Shown piece by piece: positions 23,225 through 36,400 of a stretch of 64,000 nucleotides of DNA (the first letter of the stretch is position 1; the number at the start of each line of letters is the position of its first letter). Source of the DNA: Acorus gramineus. Lineage: Eukaryota > Streptophyta > Magnoliopsida > Acorales > Acoraceae. The DNA lies in NCBI GenBank assembly GCA_030737835.1, contig CM060847.1, positions 3,252,484 to 3,316,483 of the forward strand, in the 5' to 3' direction. Both the position numbers and the translations under genes were made by a program. The notes beneath the pieces are model-generated. The model was not told the origin of the DNA. It saw only the letters and a program-made list of their open reading frames with translations, and made no database searches.

Positions 23225-24650
23225 ATTTTAAAATAAAAAATACAAAAAAATAAAAGGTAATGGTAATGCATAACAAAACAAATAGGATAATGTTACATCC
23301 AGTTCATTTTTCAGCCCTAGATCCAGTTTTAAAATAGGGATGAAGCCATGAATTAGAGCAAGAGGAGGCAGAGTGCTAACAAAATGAGTATAATAAAATT
23401 TTTTTTATAGATATATGATAAATTAAGACGAGATTAAGACATGCAGTTGGATAATGATCGAGTCCTTAAAGTAATGACAATCGATTCATATAATTTTTTT
23501 TAAATTATTTTTTAGTATTTAGGATAATGATAGTAACGATGAAAAATCAAAATAAATAAATAAAAATCACTAAAACATCCAAATCAATGATATTTCAACC
23601 TCTCAAAATTAGATACTATGGTATCTGTTTTGCAACCTTATTTTCTTTTTTCACGTCTAATGCAGTGTATAGAATTGACTGACATATTTCACTATCTTTA
23701 TATACACTATTACAAAAGCGTAAATAAAATATATGCACTTATTTTATGTGAGTTATTTGGATTTTTTTCCTTACTTTTAACAATATGCATGGACTTTAAT
23801 GTTTCGTTTGAATCCATGGAAGGGACTGATTTGCTATTCTCTTATTATAGTGTAATAGTTGGTGCAACTATTTTTTTTTTTTTTTACGCAAAACATGTCT
23901 GTTTGAGTGTCCATGTGAATATACTATATTGGATAGAAACTCTGTTTCTGTTCCCAATGAAAGCATGGAATCCGAGCCTATTCACATAATGTGCTTTTCT
24001 TAAATCCCAATAAATGTTAGATTGACTAGCAAATGTGCTCTGGAGGTGGCCCCAAATCCACCTCCAAACCTCTAAATTTAGAGTGTCTAGTCTAAATTTC
24101 TGTATTTAGAAGTTCATTTAAAGTGTGGTTAGAAAAAATTGTCCTCCACAACTGGAGATTTAGAAGGTCATTGGAGATGCTTTAATGTATAATCCTAGCT
24201 ATGCTACTGTCTATCATCATCATGGTTAGATTTTCATAGAACTAAAACTTGTGTCCAGGATGCTTTATATTGCCACCCGGGTACTTTATCACATAAGAGA
24301 ACATTTTTCTTATTACAAATGCTTCATACAAATGGTTTGGGGCCACTACATATATGTGATTGTATCAAACAGATACGTGAATAAGACGGGCTCAAGAGAC
24401 CCAAAAACTATAGCAGGTGCTTGAAAATTTGATAGTCGTCACATGGAGATTGGTGTGCCTGTAAAGCCACCCAGGAGGAATTGTGCTTGTGCTATGTTAA
24501 AAATTGATTAGGCAATACTACCATATTTTAATCTAGAAAAGCATTGGGATTCTCATGTGAGTAACAATGAAATTGTGCTACTGTATCAATTTCCAATAGA
24601 AAAAAAGAAGAAGCTAGTTTTCCTTTTTAGTTTGATTAGTAACATATAGC
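23225..24650. other. Intergenic, AT-rich
   Basis: No gene is recognised. A long T run lies near 23870. A segment at about 24030-24185 has short inverted pieces and ends GGAGATGCTTTAA, which resembles some MITE ends, but I could not delimit it. Confidence 0.45.
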
Positions 24651-25243
24651 TTCATGAATCAATCAATAAGAAAAAAATTGGTGTTTCCATAAACATCCCC
24701 ATCCAACAAAAGTTCCACCGATCCATCTCCCAATCGAAACACCCCCATCTCCGCATAAGGCTTATTCAAATGCACATCCCAATCTGTAAAATAGACACAA
24801 TTCCCCTCAAAACACTCTCCGCGGCCACTCTTTATACGCGCCGAAAACTTGTCCCCGACAAAGATCGCCCAATCATCGCCCAGACTCTTCACCTCTGTCC
24901 ACGTGGCGCCGCCATCGCTGGTCGAGTCGAGAATGTACACACCGAACTCGGACTCCCGACCCAACACCAAGAAAAGCCTCTCTTCGTCATCGTCGTTGGA
25001 GGAGGAATTGATGAGGTGGTAGGACTTCGATGAGCGTGCGATTTCCAGCACGCGCAAGCTCGGCCTCCACCAAAAGTCTGGACCCGGACCGTTTCCCAGG
25101 GAGAGGATCGCGAGCTCGATCCATATGGCGGGTTCTTCCGCGGTCAGGGCGTACCACGTCCCGCCACAGTGGGCCACGTCTTGGAACAATGGGGGAGTTA
25201 ACCAGGTGCCCTGCATACATATCATTACACTCAAAATCATTTT

Positions 25244-25660
25244 TAGAGCATTGACACACTCAGTCTGTTTTATAACCCGTTTTAAATTTCATACACTATA
25301 ATAGTATATATATATGCTACATTATCATAGTGTATCCACTCAAAATCATTTTTAAAGCATTGATACACTCAGTATGTTTTACAGCTCGTTTTAAAGTCTT
25401 ATACAATATGATAATGTATACATATATTACGCTATCATAATGCGTAATATATATTACACTATTTAATGCGTAATGTGTATATATTACGCTATCATAATGC
25501 GTGTCGTTTTATCATAGTGTATTATGCAAAAAAAATTAATATTTTTTTAACACAAAAAAAGTACAATAATGTATCTCAGTATACATTTAAATCATATGTA
25601 ACAACATCTAAAGTGTGTGATTTTAAAAAGAAAAAGATAACCGATGTGAACTGCAATTAG
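25244..25660 (+). repeat. Dispersed repeat family A, copy 1
   Basis: The head GCATTGAYACACTCAGT is present twice (about 25247 and 25357), each followed by a TGTTTTAYARC.CGTTTTAAA block and ATACACTATRATAGTRTA-like inverted short motifs. It ends near GCAATTAGGATTGCATAAGG. Relatives are at 29.46 kb and, reversed, at 58.1 kb. It lies in an intron of the F-box gene. Confidence 0.65.
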
Positions 25661-25664
25661 GATT

Positions 25665-25800
25665 GCATAAGGGTTGGACATATCATTTTCCTCATTTTTA
25701 TCATCCAAACAAGAAACTATATCTTGTTATATTTTTTCTTACACTTATTAAAAATAGATTAATTTAACTTGAATGAAATCATATACACTTTTTATCAAAA
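25665..25800 (+). repeat. Dispersed repeat family B, copy 1 (partial)
   Basis: The block CTTATTAAAAATAGATTAAT followed by ACACTTTTTATCAAA is shared with the tandem pair at 53.8-54.4 kb and, reversed, with 29.73-29.96 kb. Confidence 0.55.
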
Positions 25801-26325
25801 TATTTACATCTTTAAAATAAAAAATTATGAGAGAAGAGAAGGGAAGAGAGGGGCAGAGGGTACATGACGAGGACGGGGGGGGGACTGGATGAGAAAGAGA
25901 GAGTGTGAGGGGAAGAGAAAGTGAGAGAAAGAAAGAGAGAGTGTGAGGGGCAGACTGTTGCAATGGCGGTGGTGGGCAGTGGAATAGGGTAAAAAGAAAG
26001 AGAAAGAGCGAGTGAATTTGAGTTAAAATAAAAGTAGTGAAAAATAAAAAAATTTCTCATTAATTTTTTTTTTTATAATGACTGAGTGTGTTGGAAAGTG
26101 ATAAAATAATTTTTTAACATTTTTTTCTTAAATCCTCATCTACAGTGAAAAAAACGAAAAACAACATGACAAAAAAAAAAAAAAAAAACATGGCTCTAAA
26201 AAAGAGTATATAAAATGAGTACGTACCCATATGTCATCGTTAGTGAGGAGGCTTTCGAGCTGCGGTACAGTCCACACCAAACCGCCCGGTCTCACGTACA
26301 CCCATAGTTGTTTGGCCGACTGGGC

Positions 26326-27180
26326 CCACCTACCCTCTTAAATCACATTTAGCCCCGCCTTAATCATGTTTAGTCTGTCCAATCTTTTACCAAACCTCAA
26401 AAATAAAAGAAAAAAAAAACACAATCAAAAGATTAAAACATCACCTATCCTGTCGGCGAGCGACACGAATTCTTTCGGTCCCAAGTGATTCTCCATTGAT
26501 TTTCTGTCTCTCCCTCCTATCTCTCTTCAAAATTTTTGAACTCTTATCTCATTCTCCGTCAATCTTTTCCCTCTTTTCTTCTTCTTTAATGCCACTAGGA
26601 TTAGATTATATTAATTTTTTTAAAGTGGGCATGCACCAATAAATTACATTCATGTATTCTTAATTTATAAATAACATTCTTCATTTTAAGTAATATTCAT
26701 GAAAAAATTAAAAAATGGATAAACAGATAAATAATTTTAATATAATTATCAATTTAAATAATAAAATCTTAATTAAGCGCCATCTAGGTGCGCCTAAGCG
26801 GTGGCTAGTCGCCCAGACAACCATGACATGTCGCCCCCCCCCCCCCCCCCCATTTATTTTATATTGATATACAATAATATATATTTTTTTATTATAACAC
26901 ATGAGTGTTGTAAAATGGGCTATTATATGTATAAAGCTACATAAAGAATGACTGCATTTTCATTCATAGAATTATTTAAACGACAATTTTTATTTTCAAC
27001 CATATTTTTTTTATTTTTCTATTTCAATATTGATCGTGATTCGTGCACCACTTTTAGAGAAAAAAAATGTGGTTATTCAAATTGTCTAATATTATGTTTA
27101 ATCATCTAAATATATTTAATTTTTTTGATAGATATATATTTTTTTTTTAGATGATTAACACTCTTACATATTGCGTGCTA
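26326..27180. other. AT-rich stretch inside the F-box locus
   Basis: No coding sequence is recognised. It includes an 18-C tract at 26834-26851 and T-rich runs. A CT-rich patch at 26480-26590 has no clear function. An insertion here may have split the F-box gene. Confidence 0.4.
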
Positions 27181-27615
27181 CAGGTGAACCCGGGAAGGAG
27201 AACGTGCTCCCTCGTGCGCGGGTTCACCGCCCACATCCACGAGTCCTGAGTAGCCTCTACTGTCGATCAGCGCGATCCACGAGTCATAGGCCCCGCAGAT
27301 ATGTGTAACTATGCCGCCGCTGGGTGGCGTTGGGAAGCGGCGCACGTCGAGGAGGGGGGTCGTGGGTGGGCATCAGCCACGGAAGCTGATGGGTTGCGGG
27401 GCGGCGCTGGGCGTCGTCAGCAGACGCTTCGATGCCGACCTCGACGTCGAGCACACCATGCCTGCATGCATGCAGTCACGTAGGTTTAACTGGTGAAACA
27501 CCTTCTCCAAGAGCTCCTCTGGCAGATCTTTGCACGCCATGGTTGATTGATTATTATTGTTTACTGCCAAAAAAAAAATGATGGGGCTGGCTTATTATAT
27601 TCTTTCAATAACCTA

Positions 27616-27637
27616 CTCTCTCTCTCTCTCTCTCTCT
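27616..27637. repeat. (CT)n microsatellite
   Basis: Eleven CT units lie about 45 bp upstream of the F-box start codon; on the gene's strand this is (AG)n. Confidence 0.9.
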
Positions 27638-27639
27638 AA

Positions 27640-28290
27640 CCATCCACCAAATCTCTCTTAACAGTTCCTCATTAATTGTTGATCCGTTCAACAAACGATT
27701 AGGTTAAGGCTTTTAAATTTTGAATTTTGAATAAATTGTTTAATGGGATTAATTTTTAAATATTAGTTGAGTAAAATTTTCATTTTAAAATTAAATTAAA
27801 TTAAATATTATTTTAATTTTAAAATTTGACTTTTATTTAAAATTTGAAATTTACAGATAGATTTACCAATTACAAGCTCCCATTTTATTATGCATATAAT
27901 CTTTATTAAATTGATGTGAGATCTACCTATAAATCTGAATACGAAAATTTAAAATTTAATTATATAAAATTAATATAGAATTCAATAAATAATATAGCAT
28001 ATATAACATTCAATTTAAATTTAATCCTATAAAACAATCATTCAAAATTTAAAAATATAAAAAATATAAATGCCCGTAAGTATATCACAAATCAGGATGT
28101 GATTTGTATTGTTAAGCAAAATAAAAAAATAAAAATAATAAAATGTTACACTTAGTCTATTATACAATCCCAAACATAGACCTCATAATTTGTAATGTTA
28201 CACTCAGTTTATTTTTTAAAAATCATATACCCCATCAAATGAGGTATATAATTATATAAAAAATAAAGTATAATATCATTTATAGGTGGA
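27640..28290. other. AT-rich intergenic
   Basis: Very AT-rich with repeated AAATTTAAAATTT-like words. A CATATACCCCATCAAATGAGG piece near 28227 recalls repeat family B. No gene is seen. Confidence 0.4.
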
Positions 28291-28299
28291 CAATATCGG

Positions 28300-29005
28300 T
28301 CGCATCGTCCATGTTGTCCACCACAAAGGCAAGTATGCAACATCAACAAAATGGTTTGGGTGTCCATTCAAGTTGAAATGTACGAAGTTGTCACTTTTTG
28401 AAGATCAATGAACGATCCAATGTATTGAATGGAAAACATAATCACCCATTGACTGCACATATGGAGGGCCATTCATATGGTGGGAGATTTCTAAATAAAG
28501 AATGTGAGATCTTTCAAGACATGACAAAAAGTGGTGTGCGTCCAAGAGACACACTTTCACATATAAAAGATTGTGGTGGCGGCTCGAATGCATCCACACT
28601 TGTTAACATATATAATGCTAGGGGGAAGAAAGAAGAAACCAGTGGACACACAAATATGCAACAGTTATGATCAAGTTGATATATGATTCTTGTTATATGG
28701 AACGACACAAAGAAGATTCAGATTCTGGAAGACTGCTAGATAATTTTTTGGGCACACCCTACATCCATTGCATTGGTGATACATTTCCATTCGTTTTTAT
28801 GATGGATTGGACTTACAAAACGAATCGGTATAGACTGTCGCTTGTTGAGGTTGTGGGTGTTACATCAATCGATAAGACATTTTCAACAACATACGTATAC
28901 ATGGAAGTAGAAAAATATGCCAATTATACTTGGGCATTGCAATGTAAGGATAAGGTACATTTGAATCCAAAAAGTGTACTGACTTTGAAATACATTAGAA
29001 GCTAA
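28300..29005 (+). mobile_element. Mutator-like transposase fossil
   Basis: Broken + frames carry the hallmarks of plant MULE transposases (also the parent family of FAR1/FHY3): WFGCPFKLKCTK near 28352, HNHPLTAHMEGHSYGGR near 28443, then MDWTYKTNRYRLSL...VGVTS near 28803, where the family has its first catalytic Asp within D-x-T-Y-K-T-N-R. Stops and frame shifts divide it into at least three pieces, and the later catalytic region is absent. No terminal repeats were found. A domesticated FAR1-like gene is unlikely because of the breaks. Confidence 0.8.
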
Positions 29006-29459
29006 ACTCTAACCTTGAGATAGGACACTAAGAGCTAATTATAATAACACCTATATTTAGTGAGCGGACAATCGGTAGTGAGGGAACACTGAGCAGTGAA
29101 GGGGACGACGTGTGATGAGGGGAAACCAAGCAGTGATAGAGAAGACCGACACTGAGGGGAAACTTAGCAATGAAGGAGATGACTAGCGGTAAGAGAAAAT
29201 CGGGTTTCAAGTAGTGATGGAGACAATCGGCGGTGAGGAGAAATCGAGTGATGATGGAGACGACTGACAATGAGGGGAAATCGGGTTTCATTGGGGGAGT
29301 TGAATGGGAGGGAGAGATTTTGGTATGAGAGGAGCGTGTTCATTATTTGAATATGAGATTAATACGTAAGAGGCTTTAATTTTTTTTTAAAAAATGAGGG
29401 GTTTCTATATTAAATGATCAAAATGTGAGAGGAGGGCTCAAATGGTCTTAGAGCCATCC

Positions 29460-29960
29460 AATTATAAGTGCGTTGATACACTTAATCTGATTTGCAGCCC
29501 GTTTTGTAATTTCATACGCTATGATAACGTAGTATATACTGAGCTATCATAGTGTATGACGCAAATTTTTTTATCATTTTTTTAACTTGAAAACAAATAC
29601 ACTAATGTATCTCAATATATACTTCATTTTATATATTAATATGCATTTCATTTGGAAAATGTATGATTAAAAAAACCACTGTGAATTACAATTGGGGCTG
29701 CAATAGGGATGGATATATCATTTTTCTATAAAAAAATGTTAAACTCAATCATTTTTACCAACCAAAACTCAAGCCACGTATGTTTTATTTTATTTTTAAA
29801 TAATAAATATCGTCTAGTGAGGTATATACTTTGATAAAAGCGTATATTGTTCTATTTGTAATTGAATGAATCTATTTTTAATAAGTGTAAGAAAAAAATT
29901 AACAATATATATAGATCGTCTAAGAAAATATATATCTCACTGGATTTTAGACGAGAAAAA
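29460..29960. repeat. Repeat family A copy 2 with family B (reverse)
   Basis: 29468-29715 repeats the family A head (CGTTGATACACTTAATCTG, GCAGCCCGTTTTGTAATTTC) and tail (GAATTACAATTGGGGCTGC). 29730-29960 is family B in reverse (GAATCTATTTTTAATAAGTG, TGAGGTATATAC). The same two families are neighbours at 25.2-25.8 kb, so they may be parts of one element. Confidence 0.6.
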
Positions 29961-30014
29961 AATAATATATAAATAAATAAATAAATGTACGAGGGCCGTT
30001 TTCCTAAATACCGA

Positions 30015-30079
30015 GGCCCAATGGACCGAATAAAGGTGGTTTATACCTCACTCGCATTTCGATCCCCACCAAAACCCTA
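30015..30079 (+). promoter_or_regulatory. eL29 promoter motifs: site II and telo-box
   Basis: GGCCCA (30015-30020, complement TGGGCC) is a site II element, and AAACCCTA (30072-30079) is a telo-box. This pair is typical of plant ribosomal-protein promoters and links expression to cell growth. They lie 210 and 150 bp before the start codon; an intron in the 5' UTR (from GTATATAC near 30136) is possible. Confidence 0.7.
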
Positions 30080-30228
30080 GCCGCCGAGGAAGAAGAAGAA
30101 GAGCTCCTCGTCAAGTCCTCTCTTTCATCTTTACCGGTATATACACTCACCCATCCTAATCGATCTGCACTTCTTCACGAGTTTTCACGATTTCTGATGA
30201 TGTATTGAAGGAAGGGCCGTTGGACGAA

Positions 30229-30800
30229 ATGGCGAAGTCGAAGAACCACACGGCGCACAACCAGTCATACAAGGCCCACAAGAACGGCATCAAGAAGCCC
30301 CGCCGCCACCGCCACACCTCTACAAAAGGGGTACCTTTCCTTCCCCCATCACTTGCTCTTCTTGTCTTCCTTCAATGCGGTTTTGATTATCTTCATCTAT
30401 TCATCATAAAAAGACCCATTTTGGGTTAAATTTTGACTGTTTTGATGTGGGTTTTGGTCGACAATTATCTGTTCATAGTAAAGGTGACCCCTTTTGCGTT
30501 CCATTTTGACTGTTTTGATGTGGGTTTTGATTAACGTCATATATTCATAGTAAAAGTGAACCCCTTTTGGGTTTATATTGACCATGTTTATGTGGGTTTT
30601 GATTAGCATCATATCATCTAATCATGGTAAATGTGTCCCCTTTTGGTTCTTACATTTTCTGTTTTGATGGGGGTTTTGATTAAATCTGGGGTATGTGGTT
30701 TCTTCTCTTTCAGATGGATCCCAAGTTCCTGAGGAACCAGAGGTACGCGAGGAAGAACAACAACAAGAGCGGAGGGTCGGGGTCCGAGGGGGAAGAGTAG
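30229..30800 (+). CDS. RPL29: 60S ribosomal protein eL29
   Basis: Small, very basic protein of the large cytosolic ribosomal subunit. Two coding exons, 30229-30330 and 30714-30800, give 62 residues, about the usual plant length. Seen: [20 protein letters not shown] at the start and [19 protein letters not shown] in exon two, followed by an acidic GSEGEE tail. The exon junction is in frame (after Lys-Gly, next codon Met). The intron contains a minisatellite. The gene appears intact. Confidence 0.97.
30405..30690 (+). repeat. Minisatellite in eL29 intron (unit about 75 bp, about 4 copies)
   Basis: The words TTTTGACTGTTTTGATG, TGTGGGTTTTGATTA and CCCCTTTTGGGTT recur at about 75-bp spacing nearly to the acceptor site. 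The copies diverge progressively toward the 3' end. Confidence 0.8.
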
Positions 30801-33456
30801 ATGTGACTTTCAATGAATGATATCTTAGAATTTTAGAGTTTCCATCAATTGTTATTTTTTTTTCTCCTCTTAGACTGTTTCAGCTTATATGTTGGCACTG
30901 TGGTTAATTTTTCTATTGGATCGAATCAAGGCCTTGTAGGTGATATTTCTGGATTTTATCTGGCTCTGATTTTGTGTTTGGCACTGCTACATGTTAATGT
31001 TGGCTTTCGCTTTGCATTAGTACTGAAATTTATGTTCATATGTGCCTTGAAGTCTGTCAAAGTGATCTGTCAAAGCTAATGCTTTTCTCTGGTCAGTTTA
31101 TGAAAATAGGTTACAGTTGCTTCTTTTGTTGGCTCTTCTCAATTATTATTGAAAACCTTCTTACTCTAATTGAATCTGATTATGTTACTGCAGATTTTGC
31201 AGTAATTTTTTTTAGCTATTTCTAATTTTTTGCCTTTCTCATGGAATGAGATTTTTTTTCTATACCTGTTTACTGAATTGGGATGAAGTGGATGTGTAAT
31301 GATTTATTCTATCTTGTGAGTTTGCACACTTTTGAAATCCCTGATGTGTATTGCAAACAATTTTCAATTGATCAATCATGATTAATTGGGTGTTGTCGTG
31401 TTGGTTTTTTTCCCTTATTTGGGGTACATGGAAAAGAAAGCTTAGATTGCTTATTCTCATGCTTCCATTTTAATGGTGCTTGTAGCTTGATCTTCTACCA
31501 TTAACTCTTTGGTGGGTTGTTGGTGTTGTGACATTTGTCTTTCCTTGTTTCTTTGGACATTCCCTTTCTTTGAAATATAATCAAGGCCAAATGCCTACCG
31601 TTTTCTTTCAACAAAAAAAAAATGTGGGTTCAAATAAAATTATTCCAGACTTGAGACTGTTTTTGATTAATTAGATTGTGCTGCCTGTATTTGATTTTCT
31701 TGAAATGTGCTTTGATATTTATCTGCCAGTTATTGACTAATGAGTTCCATTGACTGGAAATTTTCATCATTTTTTGTTGCATTTTGGATTGAATTTAGGG
31801 ACATTTGTTGTTTAATCTGAGAAGTTCTACGTGCATTCATTTTTCGCTGCATTTCAGCCCTTAGCTCAGCCTTTGGCTTAAGGCTTCAGATCTTAAACAA
31901 GATCCACATGCTGCAGAAAATATTTTTCTTTTGCCTTTATATTGGCTCCCTTCCGTGGTGAATGGAACACAGTCCATCATGTGTAGAATTTCTTATATTG
32001 AGCGGATCAGAAAGTTTGTTGAGCCTGCCAATCATTTTGTGAAGTATCTGATAGGACCACTGCATCCTGAAAACCAAAGCTCTCGCTTAACGCTGCATAA
32101 CTTGGATGTGGATATCGAGATAATTTTGCTTGTTAAACAGCAAAAAGTGTGTTTTTTTATATTAATGGAATGAAGCCAACAGGTCAGGATTTTGTATCCT
32201 GGTCCTATATCATGTGTTCTTTAGGTTCATTGTCTGGTAGGATGTTTCTTTCTTTCTCTGTAGCGCACATGCTATGATTTCTTAAATTGTTTGCTATCAC
32301 ATTAATAAAATTTTTAAATTTTATCTTAATTGAAAGATACATGTTGGATCCTCCAGATGTTTGGAGGTTTAGTTTTTGTTGGGTGATTTTCTGGTGTGTC
32401 GACATAAACTGGGGTGATTAGATCCTTGAACTCCAAATGTTCTGGCATGCCTGTATTTGCAACTCAAATATTCGGATCTCATCACTACAAAATGTATTTA
32501 AATTTAAGCACTCTTTGAAATTGAGTTTTAGTCCAGACAAATAGATGCTCACAATCTGCAATCCTTGAGTGCTTTAAATATCTCGACGGTGATTTTTCTT
32601 TAGGCAAGTCTTAAAATTATTATTGTATAGTTTTCTCTTGCAAATCGATTGCTCAAGTTCTGTTACCAGCATTGGTCTCTTCTCTTTTATCATCTTGGTG
32701 GAGGGTCTGTTAAAACATCAAATTGTAATGCATCATATTTTCCTTGCCCAGAAGTAAACGATTCTTTGTGGTCTCTCTTCTTGTTTACGGCATGTAAAGA
32801 TGAATGGACTATAATCACATCGGACCTGGTCGATTCACATGTTTTTCCAATGTTGCATTGAAAAGATCAGCTAAAATTTTAAATACCTATTTTCATATGA
32901 AAAGAAAGATGCAGATACTATAAGTGCAATGCCAATAAATGAGATGCAAAACTTGAATGCATTTAGTTTTGCAGATTCTCAAGAGGGATATTGTTTTAAA
33001 ATACATTACATTTACAATGTACATGCTGAATTTTTTTCCTCTTTTAAGATCCAGACCAAAAACCTCAAGACCTTTCCATGCTCACCAGGCTTATAAAAAG
33101 GAATACCTGGATTCAAATGAAGAACACATCTTTGGGGCTTTGTTCACAAAGAAAACTTTTTTTTTATTTCTTAGACCAACTTCTCTTCTACTGCATTTAG
33201 ATCTATCAATGGTGACCCAAAAAGATGCCCTCCAAAGGCCAGCCACATCGCATGCGGAGCACACAAATATTGTTCTGCTTAAGGTGGCTTCAGTCTCCCT
33301 GCATGAACATTGTGGCTCTCCATTGTGTGGAGAACAGCAGGAATACAAAATTCTTCAAAGCCTTGTGCAGTTTGATGCTCTTTCAACATGAAGCAATCCT
33401 GCAGATGGGACCAAAATTGCACTTGCTATATGATTTAACAACTTTCTGCTAAGGCT
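30801..33456. other. eL29 3' UTR and intergenic region
   Basis: T-rich sequence after the eL29 stop is probably 3' UTR. About 31450-31622 ends in TTCAACAAAAAAAAAA after ATGCCTACC and may be another LINE or SINE 3' tail. Several open frames at 31.9-33.4 kb match no family I know, and the segment next to 33456 would be the MSH6 3' UTR. Confidence 0.45.
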
Positions 33457-36400
33457 TCAACCTCCCTGCAGAACCAACCTAGCTCTCTGCTGAAGTTTAA
33501 GCAACAGACTTGGGGACGTGCTCTGAGTAGCTGATTGGCAACTTGATGCCATTGGAAAATGAAGTAAATCCTTAATTACTGAGATTTCATCGTCTTTGAC
33601 GTGACTCTCCAGATCACCTTCAGACATGTATTCGCGTTTACCGTATGATGCCTCAAACTCTGTTGACTTGGCTGCAGCTTTCTGAAGCACAGTTTGGGGA
33701 ATACCTGAAATTATATAATCAAAGGAGCTATGATTAAAAAGGTTTTAGGGACGCACGATTATTCCCCAAGTAATGAAGATCAAGGAAAAACCCAAAAAAA
33801 GGCCAGAACAATACATGATGCTCATGATGAGGCAAATCATAAAAAGAGGAACAGAGAGAACACACATACCTAGAAAACATATTAAGAAAAGAATCATAGG
33901 GCAGGCATCACAAATAATCCACTCATCCAAAGTATCCAATAAATTCAAGGTCCATCCAGATCACTTTAACATAGACACGGGATTACTTATTCAACAAAAG
34001 CTAACTCTAACAACACCACACCCCCCCCCCCCCCCCCCCCCAACAAAAAAACAAAAAAGTAGATTGGTTTGGGTTATATAAAGAATCACATTACATTACA
34101 ACCTCAATAAGATGGATCCAAAATGAAGATAGCCCAACCCCACAGAAAGGTTGGAAGGGCATTGACTGTTTTTACTTGCGTATAATACTAATGAATAGGC
34201 AAACCATTGATTATTAATCCTCTCAGGAATTGAAATTGTTAATAATTTGCAGATTCCACAGACAATGCACCTAAAAAAGTAACTGACCAAATAGCAAAGT
34301 TAAGTGTACCTGCCAAGCGTGCAACATTAACACCATAACTTTTTGGACAAGCCCCAGGGGTTAACCTATATAGAAACGTAACTTCCTCAACATCTTCTAT
34401 TCCTTTGCCAACTTGGCAAGCCATATGACATAGGGATACCTGCAGGTGACAGAGTTAGATCACAATAATCATGAAAGTCTTGTGAAACTGCCTCACAAAA
34501 ATTAAAGTCAGAACCAGGGAAAATGACCTTGGGATCTTTCTCATAATCTACAGCTAGTCGATGGTAGTGAGTGGAAAACATGCCCCGACATTGTACTTTG
34601 TGGACAAAATAATCTAGCACAGATTCCCTGTCAAGTACAACACCAATATAACACTATACAGAGCATCAAGTATGAACAAAGAAATTGACTTAACAAAATC
34701 TCAAGGAAAAACTTACGCAATAGCTTGACCATCCGAAGTTGATGTCCCCCTTCCAAGTTCATCTAATGCCACCAGAGAATTAACAGTGGCAGATGACTGC
34801 AAACATTTATTTACATTAACAGTTATTATCACAGAATCAATGGGCACTGGAATCTTCTAATATGTTACCCTGGAAGGTTTACAAAAAAGACTCCCAAGAC
34901 AAAACTCACCAAAATTAACCAACAGAGAGAGGTTCTTACCAGCATAGATGCAGTCTCTGTGAGTTCTGTTAAGAACGTACTTTGGCCTGTCATTATATGG
35001 TCTCTTGCCCCCATACGAACAAAAATTCGGTCAACAGGTGATAACTCAAAGCTTTCAGCAGGAACATCTGCTCCAAGCTGAGAAAAATGATAAAAGTAAA
35101 GCTAAGAGAGATGATGAAACCTCGGCTAACTGTTCAAGAAGCAACAAATGCTTACCTGGGCCAAAATCACAGCCAAACAAACTTGGCGAAGAAGAGTCGA
35201 TTTACCACCCATATTGGGACCAGTCAGAAGGATGAAGTTGGCATGTTCAGCACCACCAATACTTACATCATTTGGAATGAAAGATCCCTTGCCTAATGAA
35301 TCACTTCCGAGAATGGGATGTCCCAAGCACTTGGCAGATAAACATGGTAGCACTTCCCCTGAACATGGTATTTCTGTGATAGTTGGACGGCATGTTGGTC
35401 CTTCATAGTAGTCACTTGCAATTGCTAAACTAATCAGAGCATCTAGTGCTGAAATGAATCATAACCAAAAGTCAGACACATCAGACTATTGGAAAAAAAA
35501 TGCCAGTCTTTCAAGCATGCCTTGTCATGTAATTTAATTATAATATCTCTTGAAAAAGAATAAATTTGGAATGAGAATGACCCATTTTACTTAGTATGTA
35601 GATTATACAACATTCTAATGCTTGCCAGATCCCAGCTAGAATGCACACAACACTTTTTGCTTATTGAATTTAATTTCTGCACCACCTATTTGCATTTTTT
35701 AAACAATTCAATTTTTTATTAATTGCTGTGTCCCCCCACTTTTCAAAGAAGAATTTCTTTTTAGCTAAGGATTGTTTTTTCTTTTCGAATGTTAGAATAT
35801 CTTGGGCAAGGCAGTTTGACAATTTCACCGAATGAATATTTGAAATAGTAAACTTGTTCACCAGTTCTTCCAATGGCATCAAACTCCTCTATTGGTTCCA
35901 CAGATGAGAGCACAAGCTGTCAGAAATATTAGTAAATGGGGTTATCAACTGAGAAATTGGCATTTAATTTGCTGTCAATGTCACGATACATGGAACCTAA
36001 ATTATTCTTCACTCAGCAGATAATATTCATAGTTTGACATCACAGATTATGACATGTTCAATTATAGAGCCCAAAATGGCCTAATGATTGCAACATCTGG
36101 AAATGTCAAATACATGTTCATGTGTATCTTGATGTTCCTGATTATAGATGTAAATCGACACACATACACATGAACTCTATGGAAAATATATATTCAATTT
36201 AACATATGATTTCAAGATAAATAATGGGCCCTTAAGCAAAAATCAAGGCATGTATGTAGTGGATGCACATAATCTGCTAAATACATGCAGTATCATTAAG
36301 ATGCAAGAGTACATATAGAAATTATGAAGTCAATTTCTCTCAACTCCATGCTGCTCTTGCAAATATTAGGAACTATCTATTTGTCAACTTTATTGTTTTA

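Larger units (their letters stand above)
24659..27570 (-). pseudogene. F-box/DUF295 gene, decayed
   Basis: The N-terminal piece (27570 down to about 27410) encodes an F-box (DLPEELLEKVFHQLNLRDC), the SKP1-binding motif of SCF ubiquitin ligases. Next, family-like segments appear in other frames: LPWLM at about 27390 and WMWAVNPRTREHVLLPGF at about 27190-27245, so at least two frame shifts break this part. Further exons 26227 to about 26325 (LWVYVRPGGLVW...QLESLLTNDDIW) and 24659-25210 (GTWLTPPLFQDVA... WTEVKSLGDDWAIFVGDKF ... GNCVYFTDWD) form the DUF295 C-terminal part, and their junction is in frame. Between them lies about 850 bp of AT-rich DNA and C-runs. The intact downstream exons could still be expressed; assembly error at the frame shifts is the alternative. 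Confidence 0.65.

Noticed and set aside
24030-24190. Possible MITE with GGAGATGCTTTAA end
   Set aside because: Matching opposite end and target duplication could not be found.
32957-33391. Longest open + frame downstream of eL29 (144 codons)
   Set aside because: No family resemblance, AT-rich codons and no splice or promoter context; probably chance or old repeat.
35670-35932. Open minus-strand stretch in an MSH6 intron with an AG just upstream
   Set aside because: Its translation does not match MSH6, while the exons on both sides (36599-36761 and 35156-35448) join perfectly in phase without it.
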